A stretch of 64,000 bases of DNA, taken from contig NZ_WJFD01000004.1 of the NCBI RefSeq assembly GCF_009647655.1, forward strand, positions 62,001 to 126,000, read 5' to 3'. The notes under the pieces are model-generated. The model did no database searches. It saw only the letters and a list, made by a program, of their open reading frames with translations, and had not been told where the DNA came from. Every line of letters begins with the position of its first letter. Positions within the stretch are counted from its first letter, which is position 1. This stretch comes from Chitinophaga sp. SYP-B3965 (lineage in GTDB: Bacteria > Bacteroidota > Bacteroidia > Chitinophagales > Chitinophagaceae). This document shows, one piece after another, positions 43,995 through 52,906 of this stretch. The translations under genes were made by a program, and so were the position numbers.

Positions 43995-45272
43995 TTAAGC
44001 TTCCGGTAAAACCTTTTCCATTCCTACACTCCGGGACCCTTTCACTAAAAAATAAGTGTTTTCAAGACCCTGTTGGCGGACCCATTTTTTTGCACCTTCT
44101 GCATTTTGCAGGAAGATATAGGGATGGTTTACTTTGGCAAAATCGCCATCTACTAATATGACTGCTTTCCAGTGGGTGCGTTGTAATTGGTCTACCAGTG
44201 CCTGGTGTTCTTTCAGACTGTCTTCTCCCAATTCTTTCATAGCGCCCAGCAGTAACACTTTCTGTGGTGCATGGAGCCCTGCAAAATTTTCAATAGCCGC
44301 TTTCATGCTGGATGGATTTGCATTGTAAGCATCCATGATAAATACATTGCTGCCGCGATGCACCACCTGGGAGCGGTTATTGGAGGGAACATATCCTTCA
44401 ATCACTGCTTTGATCTTTTCTGCCGGCACCTTAAAATGCAGGCCGATGGCGATGGCAGCCATTACATTCGGGAAGTTATAATCTCCCACCAGGTGTGTGC
44501 TGATATGCCCTGCGGCGGCTGCTTCCAGCTCCAGGAACGCTGTTCCGGGAATTGGTTTGCCTGTGTAATCTGCTTTCCCCTGGCCATAGGTAATGATGTG
44601 CTCAATACCCTTGCTCATGTCCAGCAGGTAATCATAATCACTGCAAACAAAAGCTGTTCCGTTAGTGGCCCTGAGATGATCATATAATTCTCCTTTGGCA
44701 ATACGTACACCTTCTTCACTGCCAAAACCTTCCAGGTGAGCTTTGCCCACATTGGTGATGAGGCCATGGGTGGGAAGCGCGATGGTACAATATCCTGCAA
44801 TTTCCCGCTGGTGATTGGCGCCCATTTCAATAACGGCCATTTCTGTATCCGCCGGAATACTGAGGATGGTGAGGGGAACGCCTATATGATTATTTAAATT
44901 GCCCACTGTGGCAGCCGTACGGTATTGTGCTCCCAATACGGTACGGATCATTTCTTTCGTAGTGGTTTTACCGTTAGTACCGGTAATGGCAATAAAAGGA
45001 ATATTAAATTGTTGGCGATGATGCAGCGCCAGCTCCTGGAGGGTTTGCAGTACATCGTTTACAAGGATCATTTTATCCGGATCTGTATGAAAGGCCGGAT
45101 CATCTATTACTGCATAAGCCGCGCCTGCTGCTAATGCTGCTGCCGCATACTGGTTTCCATTGAAGTTAGGTCCGCGCAGTGCAAAGAAGAGATCGCCGGT
45201 TTGTAGTTTCCGGGTGTCTGTTTGCACGCTGGGATGACTTAAGTAGATCTGGTATAACTGTTCAATATTCAC
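43995..45272 (-). CDS. murF: UDP-N-acetylmuramoyl-tripeptide:D-alanyl-D-alanine ligase
   Basis: 425 residues, stand-alone MurF that adds D-Ala-D-Ala to the UDP-MurNAc-tripeptide. N-terminal substrate domain with SVQTDTRKLQTGDLFFAL, ATP loop ITGTNGKTTTKEMI (about 95), central block NHIGVPLTIL and VIEMGANHQREIAGY, C-terminal domain from DAYNANPSSMKAAIENF. It is the canonical MurF; the fused copy is at 35625. Convergent with mce; the divergent cytochrome-like gene begins 115 bp beyond its start. Confidence 0.94.
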   Translation of the reverse strand: MNIEQLYQIYLSHPSVQTDTRKLQTGDLFFALRGPNFNGNQYAAAALAAGAAYAVIDDPAFHTDPDKMILVNDVLQTLQELALHHRQQFNIPFIAITGTNGKTTTKEMIRTVLGAQYRTAATVGNLNNHIGVPLTILSIPADTEMAVIEMGANHQREIAGYCTIALPTHGLITNVGKAHLEGFGSEEGVRIAKGELYDHLRATNGTAFVCSDYDYLLDMSKGIEHIITYGQGKADYTGKPIPGTAFLELEAAAAGHISTHLVGDYNFPNVMAAIAIGLHFKVPAEKIKAVIEGYVPSNNRSQVVHRGSNVFIMDAYNANPSSMKAAIENFAGLHAPQKVLLLGAMKELGEDSLKEHQALVDQLQRTHWKAVILVDGDFAKVNHPYIFLQNAEGAKKWVRQQGLENTYFLVKGSRSVGMEKVLPEA

Positions 45273-45386
45273 GGCTTATCTGTTTGGCAGCAAAAATAAT
45301 TATTATCTTTCGTGAAAGGCAACCGTTCCCTATATAGTTGCGTATTTAAATCCATGAAAACCTGTAATTCACCAACTCTCCAAAGT

Positions 45387-45752
45387 ATGAAACAATTATT
45401 GACCGGCCTGGTTTTTATTTTCTGTATCAGTTGTACATCAGAAAAAGGACCGGCCCCAACGGACAATCCGGCCGACTGCGACACGGTATTAGTGACCAGT
45501 ACACGTATGTATGCTATTATACAGGAAAACTGTACCAACCGTACCTGCCATCCCGGATCAGGATCTCCTGTGGTAGCTGATTTCTCTACCCTTGTCAAAT
45601 TTAAAAATTACATCACTGATAATGGGTCCATGTTCCGCCTGCGGGTTACAGGCCCTAATGCGGATATGCCACAGATCATGGGTTATCCGCAACTTTCCCG
45701 TGCCACCAGGGATTCTATAGCCTGCTGGGTAGGAAAGGGCATGCCGGATTGA
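45387..45752 (+). CDS. Cytochrome c-like lipoprotein with a C-x4-C-H motif
   Basis: 121 residues from the ATG at 45387 (MKQLLTGLVFIFCISC), lipobox Cys16. Earlier in-frame starts would place the hydrophobic segment inside the protein. The block IIQENC49TNRTC54H55PG and the C-terminal LSRATRDSIACWVGKGMPD match the pattern of planctomycete-type cytochrome c domains, but the spacing is C-x4-C-H and not CxxCH, so haem attachment is uncertain. First gene of an operon with YceI and DUF5777 proteins (20 and 15 bp gaps), a set often seen together in Bacteroidota and likely linked to respiration. Confidence 0.75.
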   Translation: MKQLLTGLVFIFCISCTSEKGPAPTDNPADCDTVLVTSTRMYAIIQENCTNRTCHPGSGSPVVADFSTLVKFKNYITDNGSMFRLRVTGPNADMPQIMGYPQLSRATRDSIACWVGKGMPD

Positions 45753-45772
45753 TGAACCAAACCTAACCATTT

Positions 45773-46321
45773 ATGAAGCAATTGTTATTAATTACCACCT
45801 TCTTACTGACCTGCCTGGCAGGTTCAGGCCAGGAGATCTACTCCTGCAAAGGACCTAAGATCAGCTTCTTTTCCAGCGCACCGATGGAAGATATCAGCGC
45901 TGTGAGTGACCGGGGTGTTTCTGCTATCAATATTAAAACGAAGGCTATTTATTTTAAAGTACACATGAATAGTTTTCAATTTAAAAAAGCCCTCATGCAG
46001 GAGCACTTCAATGAGAACTATGTAGAAAGTGAAAAATTCCCTTTCGCTGAATACAAAGGGAAATATGCAGAAGACGTGGACTTTTCAAAGAACGGCACTT
46101 ATCCCGTAAACGTGGAAGGTACATTGAACCTGCATGGCGTGGAAAGATCGTATAAAGGAAAAGGCACCATTACCGTGAGGGACGGAAAGTTCAATGTGAA
46201 CTCCAAATTCAATGTAACGGTGGCTGATCATAAGATCAAGATCCCCACCCTGGTAGTGAAAAACATTGCCGAGGTAGTAGAAGTTACGGTGAATGCCGAT
46301 TATCAACCAGTTACCAAATAA
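45773..46321 (+). CDS. YceI-family periplasmic protein
   Basis: 182 residues. Signal peptide MKQLLLITTFLLTCLAGSG-QEI. The mature part is a lipocalin-like YceI barrel: ISAVSDRGVSAINIKTKAIYFKV, NENYVESEKFPFAEYKG, and GTLNLHGVERSYKGKGTITV. The family binds polyisoprenoid-type lipids; in Bacteroidota it often accompanies cytochrome c genes, as here. Second gene of the operon. Confidence 0.88.
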   Translation: MKQLLLITTFLLTCLAGSGQEIYSCKGPKISFFSSAPMEDISAVSDRGVSAINIKTKAIYFKVHMNSFQFKKALMQEHFNENYVESEKFPFAEYKGKYAEDVDFSKNGTYPVNVEGTLNLHGVERSYKGKGTITVRDGKFNVNSKFNVTVADHKIKIPTLVVKNIAEVVEVTVNADYQPVTK

Positions 46322-46336
46322 ATTTAAACCAACAAT

Positions 46337-47266
46337 ATGTTGCAGATCCGCATGCTGACAGCCCTTTTGCTTGTTGCGCCAGCTGTTATGGCCCAAGACG
46401 ATCTTAGTAAGATGTTCGGAAAAGATTCCGTAAGCAGGCAACCCGTAATTGCCACCTTCAAGAGTACCCGCGTTATCAATGCGCAATCTAACGAAACCCT
46501 GAAAAAGGGGGAGCTGGATTTCCGCGTTGCTCACCGTTTTGGTGATCTTGCCGGTGGAGATGGCGGTGCCAAAACCTTCTTTGGAATGGATAATTCCAGC
46601 GATATCCGTATTGCTTTTGAATATGGTATCACAGATCGTTTGATGGTGGGGGTAAGTCGCGCCAAAGGAAGTGGTAATTTTTCTCAGCTGTACGAAGCGC
46701 TGGGTAAGTTCAAAATATTACAGCAGACCACGGATAACAGTATGCCATTGGGTGTGACCGTTTTCGGGAATGCTGTGGTAACCTCCATGAAGAGCAGTAC
46801 AGAAGAACCGGATGCCAGTTATTTTGATAAGTTTAGCAGCCGCATGACCTATACGGGGCAGATCATCCTTTCCCGTAAGTTCGGTAACATCTTGTCCCTG
46901 GCGGTTTTGCCTACATATATTCACCGCAACCGTGTGGTGTTTATGGATCAAAATGACATGTTTGCTGTAGGTGTGGGAGGGCGTTTGCGTTTCTCCAAAC
47001 GCTTAGCGCTGGTGGTGGATTACTTCCTGCCATTCCGTGAGCAGGCCAGCAAAGATTATTTTGAAGGCCGGGGCACCAAATTCTATAATCCGCTGGGTGT
47101 AGGATTGGAAATAGAAACAGGCGGGCACGTATTCAGTGTGAATTTCACCAATACCACGGCCATCCTGGAAAATCAATTTATTCCTGAAACCACCTCTACC
47201 TGGAAGGAAGGCCAGTTCAGATGGGGATTCAATATCTCCAGGCGTTTTTCTTTAGGGGGAAAATAA
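46337..47266 (+). CDS. DUF5777-family beta-barrel protein
   Basis: 309 residues. Signal peptide MLQIRMLTALLLVAPAVMA-QDD. DUF5777 marks: IATFKSTRVINAQSNETLKK, ELDFRVAHRFGDL, SSDIRIAFEYGITDRLMVGV and a barrel-like repeat of amphipathic strands to the C-terminal FRWGFNISRRFSL. Probably in the outer membrane. It closes the cytochrome/YceI operon; a shared role with electron transfer is inferred from that context only. Confidence 0.88.
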   Translation: MLQIRMLTALLLVAPAVMAQDDLSKMFGKDSVSRQPVIATFKSTRVINAQSNETLKKGELDFRVAHRFGDLAGGDGGAKTFFGMDNSSDIRIAFEYGITDRLMVGVSRAKGSGNFSQLYEALGKFKILQQTTDNSMPLGVTVFGNAVVTSMKSSTEEPDASYFDKFSSRMTYTGQIILSRKFGNILSLAVLPTYIHRNRVVFMDQNDMFAVGVGGRLRFSKRLALVVDYFLPFREQASKDYFEGRGTKFYNPLGVGLEIETGGHVFSVNFTNTTAILENQFIPETTSTWKEGQFRWGFNISRRFSLGGK

Positions 47267-47278
47267 TAAATTGCAGGA

Positions 47279-47605
47279 ATGGATACCATTCGCTGCAGGA
47301 TAAAAGAAAATTCAACCATTGCCCGAATAGCTGCCTGGAAGATGAAAGGCGGCAATATTGCTATTGTTTTTGGGCGGGTAATTCATTTACATGGGGTTAG
47401 CCGGGAGCGTTTCCTGGCTAATACCCGTTGGGTACGGCATGAGGTTTGCCATGTAAAACAGTACATGGAAAATGGCTTTTGGCGGTTTTTATGGCTATAT
47501 ATAGGAGACTGGATGAGGGTTGGATATTACGCGAATCGCTTTGAAAAGGCCGCCAGGCTTGCAGAGAGCAATGTTCGGGAATTGGATGGCGTAGAAATTA
47601 CCTAA
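47279..47605 (+). CDS. Small HExxH protein (DUF4157-like)
   Basis: 108 residues, no signal peptide. It contains H54-E-V-C-H58 in TRWVRHEVCHVKQYMENG, the zinc-metalloprotease-type HExxH motif, in a short setting like the DUF4157 domain (HE-x2-HxxQ). After it come WRFLWLYIGDWMRVGYYANRFEKAA, in which the Glu of FEKAA could be the third ligand. 13 bp after the DUF5777 gene. I cannot say whether it is a protease or only a metal-binding remnant of one. Confidence 0.65.
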   Translation: MDTIRCRIKENSTIARIAAWKMKGGNIAIVFGRVIHLHGVSRERFLANTRWVRHEVCHVKQYMENGFWRFLWLYIGDWMRVGYYANRFEKAARLAESNVRELDGVEIT

Positions 47606-47689
47606 AGATTCGTTAAAACGAAACCCTTAGTGGAAAAAAAAGTTGCAACGCGGTTATTTTCCTTATTTTTACGGTAAAGGTTGATCATT

Positions 47690-48076
47690 ATGGTAAAGAA
47701 AGTCACCGAAGGCATTACCATCAGCGTGGAAACGTTCTACCAGCCAGATTATTCCAATCCTATAGGTAGCGAGTTTATGTTTGCTTACAGGATCACCATA
47801 GAGAATAATAATACGTTTCCTATCAAGCTGTTAAGGCGCCACTGGTATATAATTGACTCAAATGGCTCCCACCGGGAAGTGGAGGGAGAAGGTGTTGTAG
47901 GGGTGCAACCACTGCTGGCACCATCAGAAAGCTATCAATATGTTTCAGGTTCCAACCTGCGCACGGAGATCGGGAAGATGTACGGCACCTATCAAATGGA
48001 AAACCAGCTGAATAAGAAATTATTCGAAGTAAAGATCCCGGAATTCCAGATGGTAGTTCCTTTCAAAATGAACTAA
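47690..48076 (+). CDS. apaG: ApaG-family protein
   Basis: 128 residues from the ATG at 47690 (MVKKVTEGITISVETFYQ). Fibronectin-III-like ApaG fold: PIGSEFMFAYRITIENN, LLRRHWYIIDSNG, VEGEGVVGVQPLLAPSESYQ and GTYQME. The family is linked with Co2+/Mg2+ effects and with protein interaction in F-box-like contexts. Convergent with gldB; the two ORFs overlap by 4 bp at their stops. Confidence 0.95.
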   Translation: MVKKVTEGITISVETFYQPDYSNPIGSEFMFAYRITIENNNTFPIKLLRRHWYIIDSNGSHREVEGEGVVGVQPLLAPSESYQYVSGSNLRTEIGKMYGTYQMENQLNKKLFEVKIPEFQMVVPFKMN

Positions 48077-49104
48077 GGCCTGTACTTCGCCTCATTAAAT
48101 ATACTTATCACATCCTTCGTACCTAATAGCTTCTCCAGCGTTACATCAGGATGTTTTTCCATGAACTTTTTAACAATGCGGTATCCTGTGAATGAACCGA
48201 TCTGACCGGGTACTTCTCCGGGTAATCCCTGTGTAGATGGCCCTTCTCCCGTATAACGCACAATATCCTGCCAGTCAGTTGTATACAGTAATTTATTCTG
48301 CACAAAGTATTGCCAGATCATCTGCTCATTCTCTTTACAATATTTCAATTGTTCTTTCGTGTAGCCTATCCTGATATCTTCGGGTACTTCCGGTAATACT
48401 TTCTCCAGGAAATACTGCTGCTTTCCTAATTCTATGAAACGCTCTATCAGCTTCACATTTTTATCATTCAGGGGAAAGTAGTTCTGGTATAATACCTTCA
48501 TCACATTCGGTGTAATATTTTCTGGGGTGAACTTCCTCACGATATAATCAGGATAATCGGGTACCATGCCATAGATCGGGAAATCTGCTCCCATGTGCAT
48601 ATCCAGCCCTATGCCCAATATGGAATCTACCGTAATCGCAGCATAATTGCCGATGGCAGACATGAAGGTGATCACCCTCTTTGGTGCATGAAAAGCAGGC
48701 AGATAATATTTAGTAAGGCGAAAGGCCTGTGTGAGTTCTGCTTCCAGGGGCTTTATATCCGCAAAATGCACATCCACAGAATCCTGCAAAGCACGGAAAT
48801 CCTTATTGGTAAGGAATTGATGTACCTGGGGTTCCAGCAGCCGGTTGGTATCAGACAGGGGGCCGAAGTTCATGATATCCTGTATGTAAGTAGGAAGGAA
48901 TTCAGGATAATTAGGTTTCAGCAATTTTAAACCTTCCGCTACGTTATTGGTATCTATGAAGAAAAACTGGTTGTCAAAACGTTCTATGGTGACGTTGATC
49001 GGAATATGACTCACATTGGGCACATTTACCTTCGTACCGCAGCCAGATATCAGTAACACCACTAAAATGCCACGCAGGATATTTTTATTCGAGTAATTTT
49101 GCAT
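48073..49104 (-). CDS. gldB: Gliding-motility lipoprotein GldB
   Basis: 343 residues. Lipoprotein signal with LVVLLISGC-GTKV. Family blocks: INVTIERFDNQFFFID, PNYPEFLPTYIQDIMNFGPL, ITFMSAIGNYAAITVD, LGIGLDMHMGADFPIY and the C-terminal GSFTGYRIVKKFMEKHPD. GldB is required for gliding and for the type IX secretion-linked motility machinery in Bacteroidota. It is near a PorT-like barrel gene and nadE, as is common for gldB neighbourhoods. Confidence 0.93.
   Translation of the reverse strand: MQNYSNKNILRGILVVLLISGCGTKVNVPNVSHIPINVTIERFDNQFFFIDTNNVAEGLKLLKPNYPEFLPTYIQDIMNFGPLSDTNRLLEPQVHQFLTNKDFRALQDSVDVHFADIKPLEAELTQAFRLTKYYLPAFHAPKRVITFMSAIGNYAAITVDSILGIGLDMHMGADFPIYGMVPDYPDYIVRKFTPENITPNVMKVLYQNYFPLNDKNVKLIERFIELGKQQYFLEKVLPEVPEDIRIGYTKEQLKYCKENEQMIWQYFVQNKLLYTTDWQDIVRYTGEGPSTQGLPGEVPGQIGSFTGYRIVKKFMEKHPDVTLEKLLGTKDVISIFNEAKYRP
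49094..49101 (+). promoter_or_regulatory. -7-like box of the PorT-like barrel gene
   Basis: TAATTTTG, 23 bp before the ATG at 49125; it overlaps the start codon region of the divergent gldB. Confidence 0.4.
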
Positions 49105-49124
49105 CGCCTATTAAAATTGTAGAA

Positions 49125-49850
49125 ATGGTAAAAATATTGAATAAGAACGTATTATCGAAATCTTTGATCTTCGTATTTGCATGTGTAGCCCTTTGCAGTA
49201 ACCTTAACGCTCAAACACTGAGTGACCGGGCTTCCGGAGAAATTGGCCGTAAGGTACGGTTTGGTTTTAAGATCGACCCGGGAGTTTCCATCATGCGTCC
49301 ACAGGAAAACGGTATAGAACGTAACGGGGGTAAATTTTATTTCAGCTACGGGATCATGGCAGATTTCTTCCTGGATGAATCCGGTAATTATGCCATTGCT
49401 TCCGGTTTGCAGATCAGCCATATGGGAAGTGTATTGATGTATGATGCCGGTAAAGGACTTGATAAATACAAAGCGGATCCTACCGAATATGATCTGCGTT
49501 TGCAGTATGTGGAGGTGCCCTTTGCGCTGAAACTTAAAACCAATACAAACAGCGGCATCGGCATCTGGGGCCAGTTTGGCACTTATGCCGGTTTCCCGAT
49601 AAGAGCGAAGGCCAATGTGATCAGTGGTTTGCAGAAGTTTGAAAAAGAAAGTGTGCTACGGGAGATAACCCCTATCAATGCAGGTTTGCTGCTTGGCGCC
49701 GGGATTGAATATCCACTCACAGAAACCCTCACGGGCATAGTAGGTTTCAATTTCCAGAACGGCTTTGTGGACGCCACAAAAAATGGCAAATGGGACGATG
49801 GTAAAGTGAACATTAACAGTTTCGTATTGCGTTTAGGGGTGTATTTTTAA
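49125..49850 (+). CDS. PorT-like outer-membrane beta-barrel protein
   Basis: 241 residues. Signal peptide SKSLIFVFACVALCSNLNA-QTL. Strand repeats of the PorT/OmpW-like barrel: VRFGFKIDPGVSIM, FYFSYGIMADFFL, LQYVEVPFALKLKTN, GIWGQFGTYAGFPIR, LLLGAGIEYPLTETL and a final VLRLGVYF. Divergent from gldB with only 20 bp between starts and followed by nadE. PorT proteins serve type IX secretion in relatives; whether this one does is not shown by sequence. Confidence 0.8.
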   Translation: MVKILNKNVLSKSLIFVFACVALCSNLNAQTLSDRASGEIGRKVRFGFKIDPGVSIMRPQENGIERNGGKFYFSYGIMADFFLDESGNYAIASGLQISHMGSVLMYDAGKGLDKYKADPTEYDLRLQYVEVPFALKLKTNTNSGIGIWGQFGTYAGFPIRAKANVISGLQKFEKESVLREITPINAGLLLGAGIEYPLTETLTGIVGFNFQNGFVDATKNGKWDDGKVNINSFVLRLGVYF

Positions 49851-49853
49851 CCG

Positions 49854-49861
49854 TACCTTTG
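49854..49861 (+). promoter_or_regulatory. -7-like box of nadE
   Basis: TACCTTTG, 19 bp before the nadE ATG and directly after the barrel gene stop. Confidence 0.4.
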
Positions 49862-49880
49862 CAGAGATAAAAACGAACGG

Positions 49881-51551
49881 ATGAAAATCTTTTTAGCCCA
49901 GCAGAACTACCACATCGGGAACTTTGAAGCGAATACGGCAAAGATCATTACTGCCATTAAAGAGGCAGAGCAGCAGGGGGCAGACCTCGTAGTGTTCTCT
50001 GAATTGTGCGTGTGTGGTTATCCGCCAAGAGATTTCCTGGAGTTTGAGGATTTCATTGCAAAGAGTTACGCCGCTATTGATGAGATCAAAGCACATACTT
50101 CCAAAACGGCCGTACTGGTGGGTGCTCCCCACAAGAACCCCGTCAGAGAAGGGAAAGACCTGTTCAATGCAGCCTGGTTCCTCTATGAAGGTGAGGTGAA
50201 ACAGATCATTCATAAAACCTTACTGCCCACTTACGATGTGTTTGATGAACACCGCTATTTTGAACCGGCGTATGAATGGAACATCGTGCCCTTCAAAGGG
50301 AAGAAACTGGCGGTTACCATCTGTGAAGATATCTGGAACCTTGGCAACAATCCATTATACCGCATCTGCCCGATGGACCATCTCATGGAACAGGCACCGG
50401 ATGTAATGCTCAACCTCTCTGCTTCTCCTTTTGATTATGATCATGATGAAAGCAGGAAAGAGATCATCCGGGAAAATGTGCGCAAGTACCGCCTGCCCAT
50501 GTACTATTGCAATACAGTAGGCTCACAGACGGAGATCGTGTTTGATGGCGGCTCGCTGATCTTTGACGGGCAGGGCAATATCGTAAAAGAACTGCCCTAT
50601 TTTGAAGAAGCGATGGCGGGTGTAGACCTCAACTCCCTCGCAAAAGCAGATATCGCCACGGCCGTACCTTTCCATGGTACATCAGATATCACGGCACTGG
50701 AATTTGATCATAACATCCACCGCATCCATGATGCGATTGTATTAGGGATCAAGGATTATTTCGGGAAGATGGGCTTTAAACAAGCCATCCTGGGGTCTTC
50801 CGGAGGAATAGACAGCGCTGTTACTTTAGCCCTGGCTGTAAAAGCACTGGGCAAAGAAAATGTAAGGGCTGTAGCCATGCCTTCCCCTTATTCAACAGAA
50901 CATTCCGTAGATGATGCCGTTGCGCTTTCCAAAAACCTGGAAACCCCTTTCGACATCATCCGCATCAATAACATTTACGAAACTTTCCTGGATACGCTGG
51001 ACCCCTTCTTCCATGGCCTGCCCTTTAATGTGGCGGAAGAAAATACACAGTCCCGCATCCGTGGAAACCTGCTGATGGCCTTGTCTAACAAGTTCGGGTA
51101 TATCCTGCTGAACACTTCCAATAAGAGTGAATTGAGCACAGGTTACGGGACGTTGTATGGAGACATGGCCGGAGGGCTTTCCGTTCTGGGAGATGTATAT
51201 AAGATGCAGGTATATGCCCTCGCGGAATATATCAACCGGGAGAAAGAGATCATTCCTGCTAATATTATTCATAAAGCCCCGTCGGCAGAACTCAGGCCCA
51301 ATCAGAAGGACAGTGATAGCCTGCCGGATTATGCTATATTGGACAGGATCCTGTACCAGTATATAGAACGCCGCCAGGGACCCCGTGAGATCATCGCGCA
51401 GGGCTTTGATGCTGCGCTGGTGGCCCGTACCCTGAAGATGGTGAATACCAATGAATACAAACGCAACCAATTCTGCCCCATTATCCGCGTGAGTTCCAAA
51501 GCCTTTGGTGTAGGACGCCGTGTACCGATCGTAGGGAAATATTTGAGTTAA
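49881..51551 (+). CDS. nadE: Glutamine-dependent NAD+ synthase
   Basis: 556 residues with an N-terminal carbon-nitrogen hydrolase (amidase) domain: FSELCVCGYPPRDFL, HKTLLPTYDVFDEHRYF, and the catalytic Cys in VTICEDIWNLG. The C-terminal NAD-synthase domain has the PP-loop LGSSGGIDSAVTLALAVKALG-type block, EENTQSRIRGNLLMALSNKFG and STGYGTLYGDMAGGLSVLGD. Converts deamido-NAD to NAD using glutamine. gldB and nadE neighbourhood is typical of gliding Bacteroidota. Confidence 0.96.
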   Translation: MKIFLAQQNYHIGNFEANTAKIITAIKEAEQQGADLVVFSELCVCGYPPRDFLEFEDFIAKSYAAIDEIKAHTSKTAVLVGAPHKNPVREGKDLFNAAWFLYEGEVKQIIHKTLLPTYDVFDEHRYFEPAYEWNIVPFKGKKLAVTICEDIWNLGNNPLYRICPMDHLMEQAPDVMLNLSASPFDYDHDESRKEIIRENVRKYRLPMYYCNTVGSQTEIVFDGGSLIFDGQGNIVKELPYFEEAMAGVDLNSLAKADIATAVPFHGTSDITALEFDHNIHRIHDAIVLGIKDYFGKMGFKQAILGSSGGIDSAVTLALAVKALGKENVRAVAMPSPYSTEHSVDDAVALSKNLETPFDIIRINNIYETFLDTLDPFFHGLPFNVAEENTQSRIRGNLLMALSNKFGYILLNTSNKSELSTGYGTLYGDMAGGLSVLGDVYKMQVYALAEYINREKEIIPANIIHKAPSAELRPNQKDSDSLPDYAILDRILYQYIERRQGPREIIAQGFDAALVARTLKMVNTNEYKRNQFCPIIRVSSKAFGVGRRVPIVGKYLS

Positions 51552-51554
51552 AGT

Positions 51555-51562
51555 TATCTTTG
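51555..51562 (+). promoter_or_regulatory. -7-like box of serS
   Basis: TATCTTTG, 24 bp before the ATG at 51587. It rules out the longer TTG start at 51560. Confidence 0.45.
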
Positions 51563-51586
51563 TCCAAATCCAATAGGAAAATACAG

Positions 51587-52864
51587 ATGTTACAGGTACA
51601 ATTTATTCGTCAAAACAAAGAGCTGGTACTGGAAAGACTAGGGGTGAAGAATTTTAAAGAACCCGGACTGGTAGAAGAAATACTGGCATTAGATGATCAG
51701 CGCAAGAAGCTGACGCTGGAGTATGATGACACACAGGCGAAAGTAAATTCGGCCTCCAAAGAGATCGGAAAGCTGATGGCATCCGGTGATAAAGCCGCTG
51801 CGGAAGCGCGTAAACAGGAAGTAGCCAATTTCAAACAAGCCCTTGGTCCTATCAATGAATCACTGGCTGCTACAGAAAAATCACTGCACGATACACTGGT
51901 AAAACTGCCTAACCTGCCCGGTGCAAATGTACCAGCGGGTAAAACCCCGGAGGACAATGTAGAAGTACGCGGCGGCGGCGCTAAGCCTGTATTGGCACAA
52001 GGCTCCGTACCTCACTGGGACCTGGCTAAGAAATATGACCTGATAGATTTTGAACTGGGTAACAAGATCACCGGCAGCGGTTTTCCTGTATATAAGAACA
52101 AAGGCGCCCGTTTACAACGCGCACTGATCAGTTATTTCCTGGACTTCAACACCGCAGCGGGTTACATAGAAATGTTACCGCCTTACCTGGTGAATGAAGC
52201 ATCTGCTTACGGAACCGGCCAGTTGCCGGATAAAGAAGGCCAGATGTATTTTGTAACAGAAGATAATTTTTACCTGATCCCTACAGCAGAAGTACCCGTT
52301 ACCAATATTTACCGCGATGAGATCCTGAAGGAATCAGAACTGCCGGTAAAGATGACGGCCTATACGCCCTGTTTCCGCAGAGAGGCTGGTTCATATGGTA
52401 AGGACGTACGTGGTCTGAACCGTTTGCATCAGTTTGAGAAAGTGGAACTGGTACAGCTGGTACATCCGGACAAATCTTATGCGATATTAGAGGAGATGGT
52501 GATACATGTGGAAAAACTCATACAGTCCTTAGGGTTACCCTACCGCATTCTGAACCTTTGCGGAGGAGATATGGGCTTTACAGCTGCACAGACCTACGAC
52601 TTTGAAGTATACTCTGCTGCACAGGAAAAATGGCTGGAAGTAAGCTCTGTATCTAACTTTGAGAACTATCAGACCAACCGGATGAAGATCCGTTATAAGG
52701 ATGAGAATGGTAAGAACCAGCTGGTGCATTCTTTGAACGGCAGTTCCCTGGCATTACCAAGAATTCTGGCCTGTTTATTGGAGAATAATCAAACGCCTGA
52801 AGGCATTAATATACCGGAAGCGTTACAACGATATTTTGGAAGCGACCGCATAAGCAACGGTTAA
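51587..52864 (+). CDS. serS: Seryl-tRNA synthetase
   Basis: 425 residues from the ATG at 51587 (MLQVQFIRQNKELVLERL). N-terminal helical arm (to about 105) that grips the long variable arm of tRNA-Ser; class II core with motif 2 in PCFRREAGSYGKDVRGLNRLH and motif 3 in NGSSLALPRILACLLEN. Charges tRNA-Ser, including the Ser(GGA) tRNA at 17816. Monocistronic by its own promoter box. Confidence 0.96.
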   Translation: MLQVQFIRQNKELVLERLGVKNFKEPGLVEEILALDDQRKKLTLEYDDTQAKVNSASKEIGKLMASGDKAAAEARKQEVANFKQALGPINESLAATEKSLHDTLVKLPNLPGANVPAGKTPEDNVEVRGGGAKPVLAQGSVPHWDLAKKYDLIDFELGNKITGSGFPVYKNKGARLQRALISYFLDFNTAAGYIEMLPPYLVNEASAYGTGQLPDKEGQMYFVTEDNFYLIPTAEVPVTNIYRDEILKESELPVKMTAYTPCFRREAGSYGKDVRGLNRLHQFEKVELVQLVHPDKSYAILEEMVIHVEKLIQSLGLPYRILNLCGGDMGFTAAQTYDFEVYSAAQEKWLEVSSVSNFENYQTNRMKIRYKDENGKNQLVHSLNGSSLALPRILACLLENNQTPEGINIPEALQRYFGSDRISNG

Positions 52865-52906
52865 GTATTTTATGCTATTTTGTTAACAGGTCCAAAAATG
52901 CAAATT

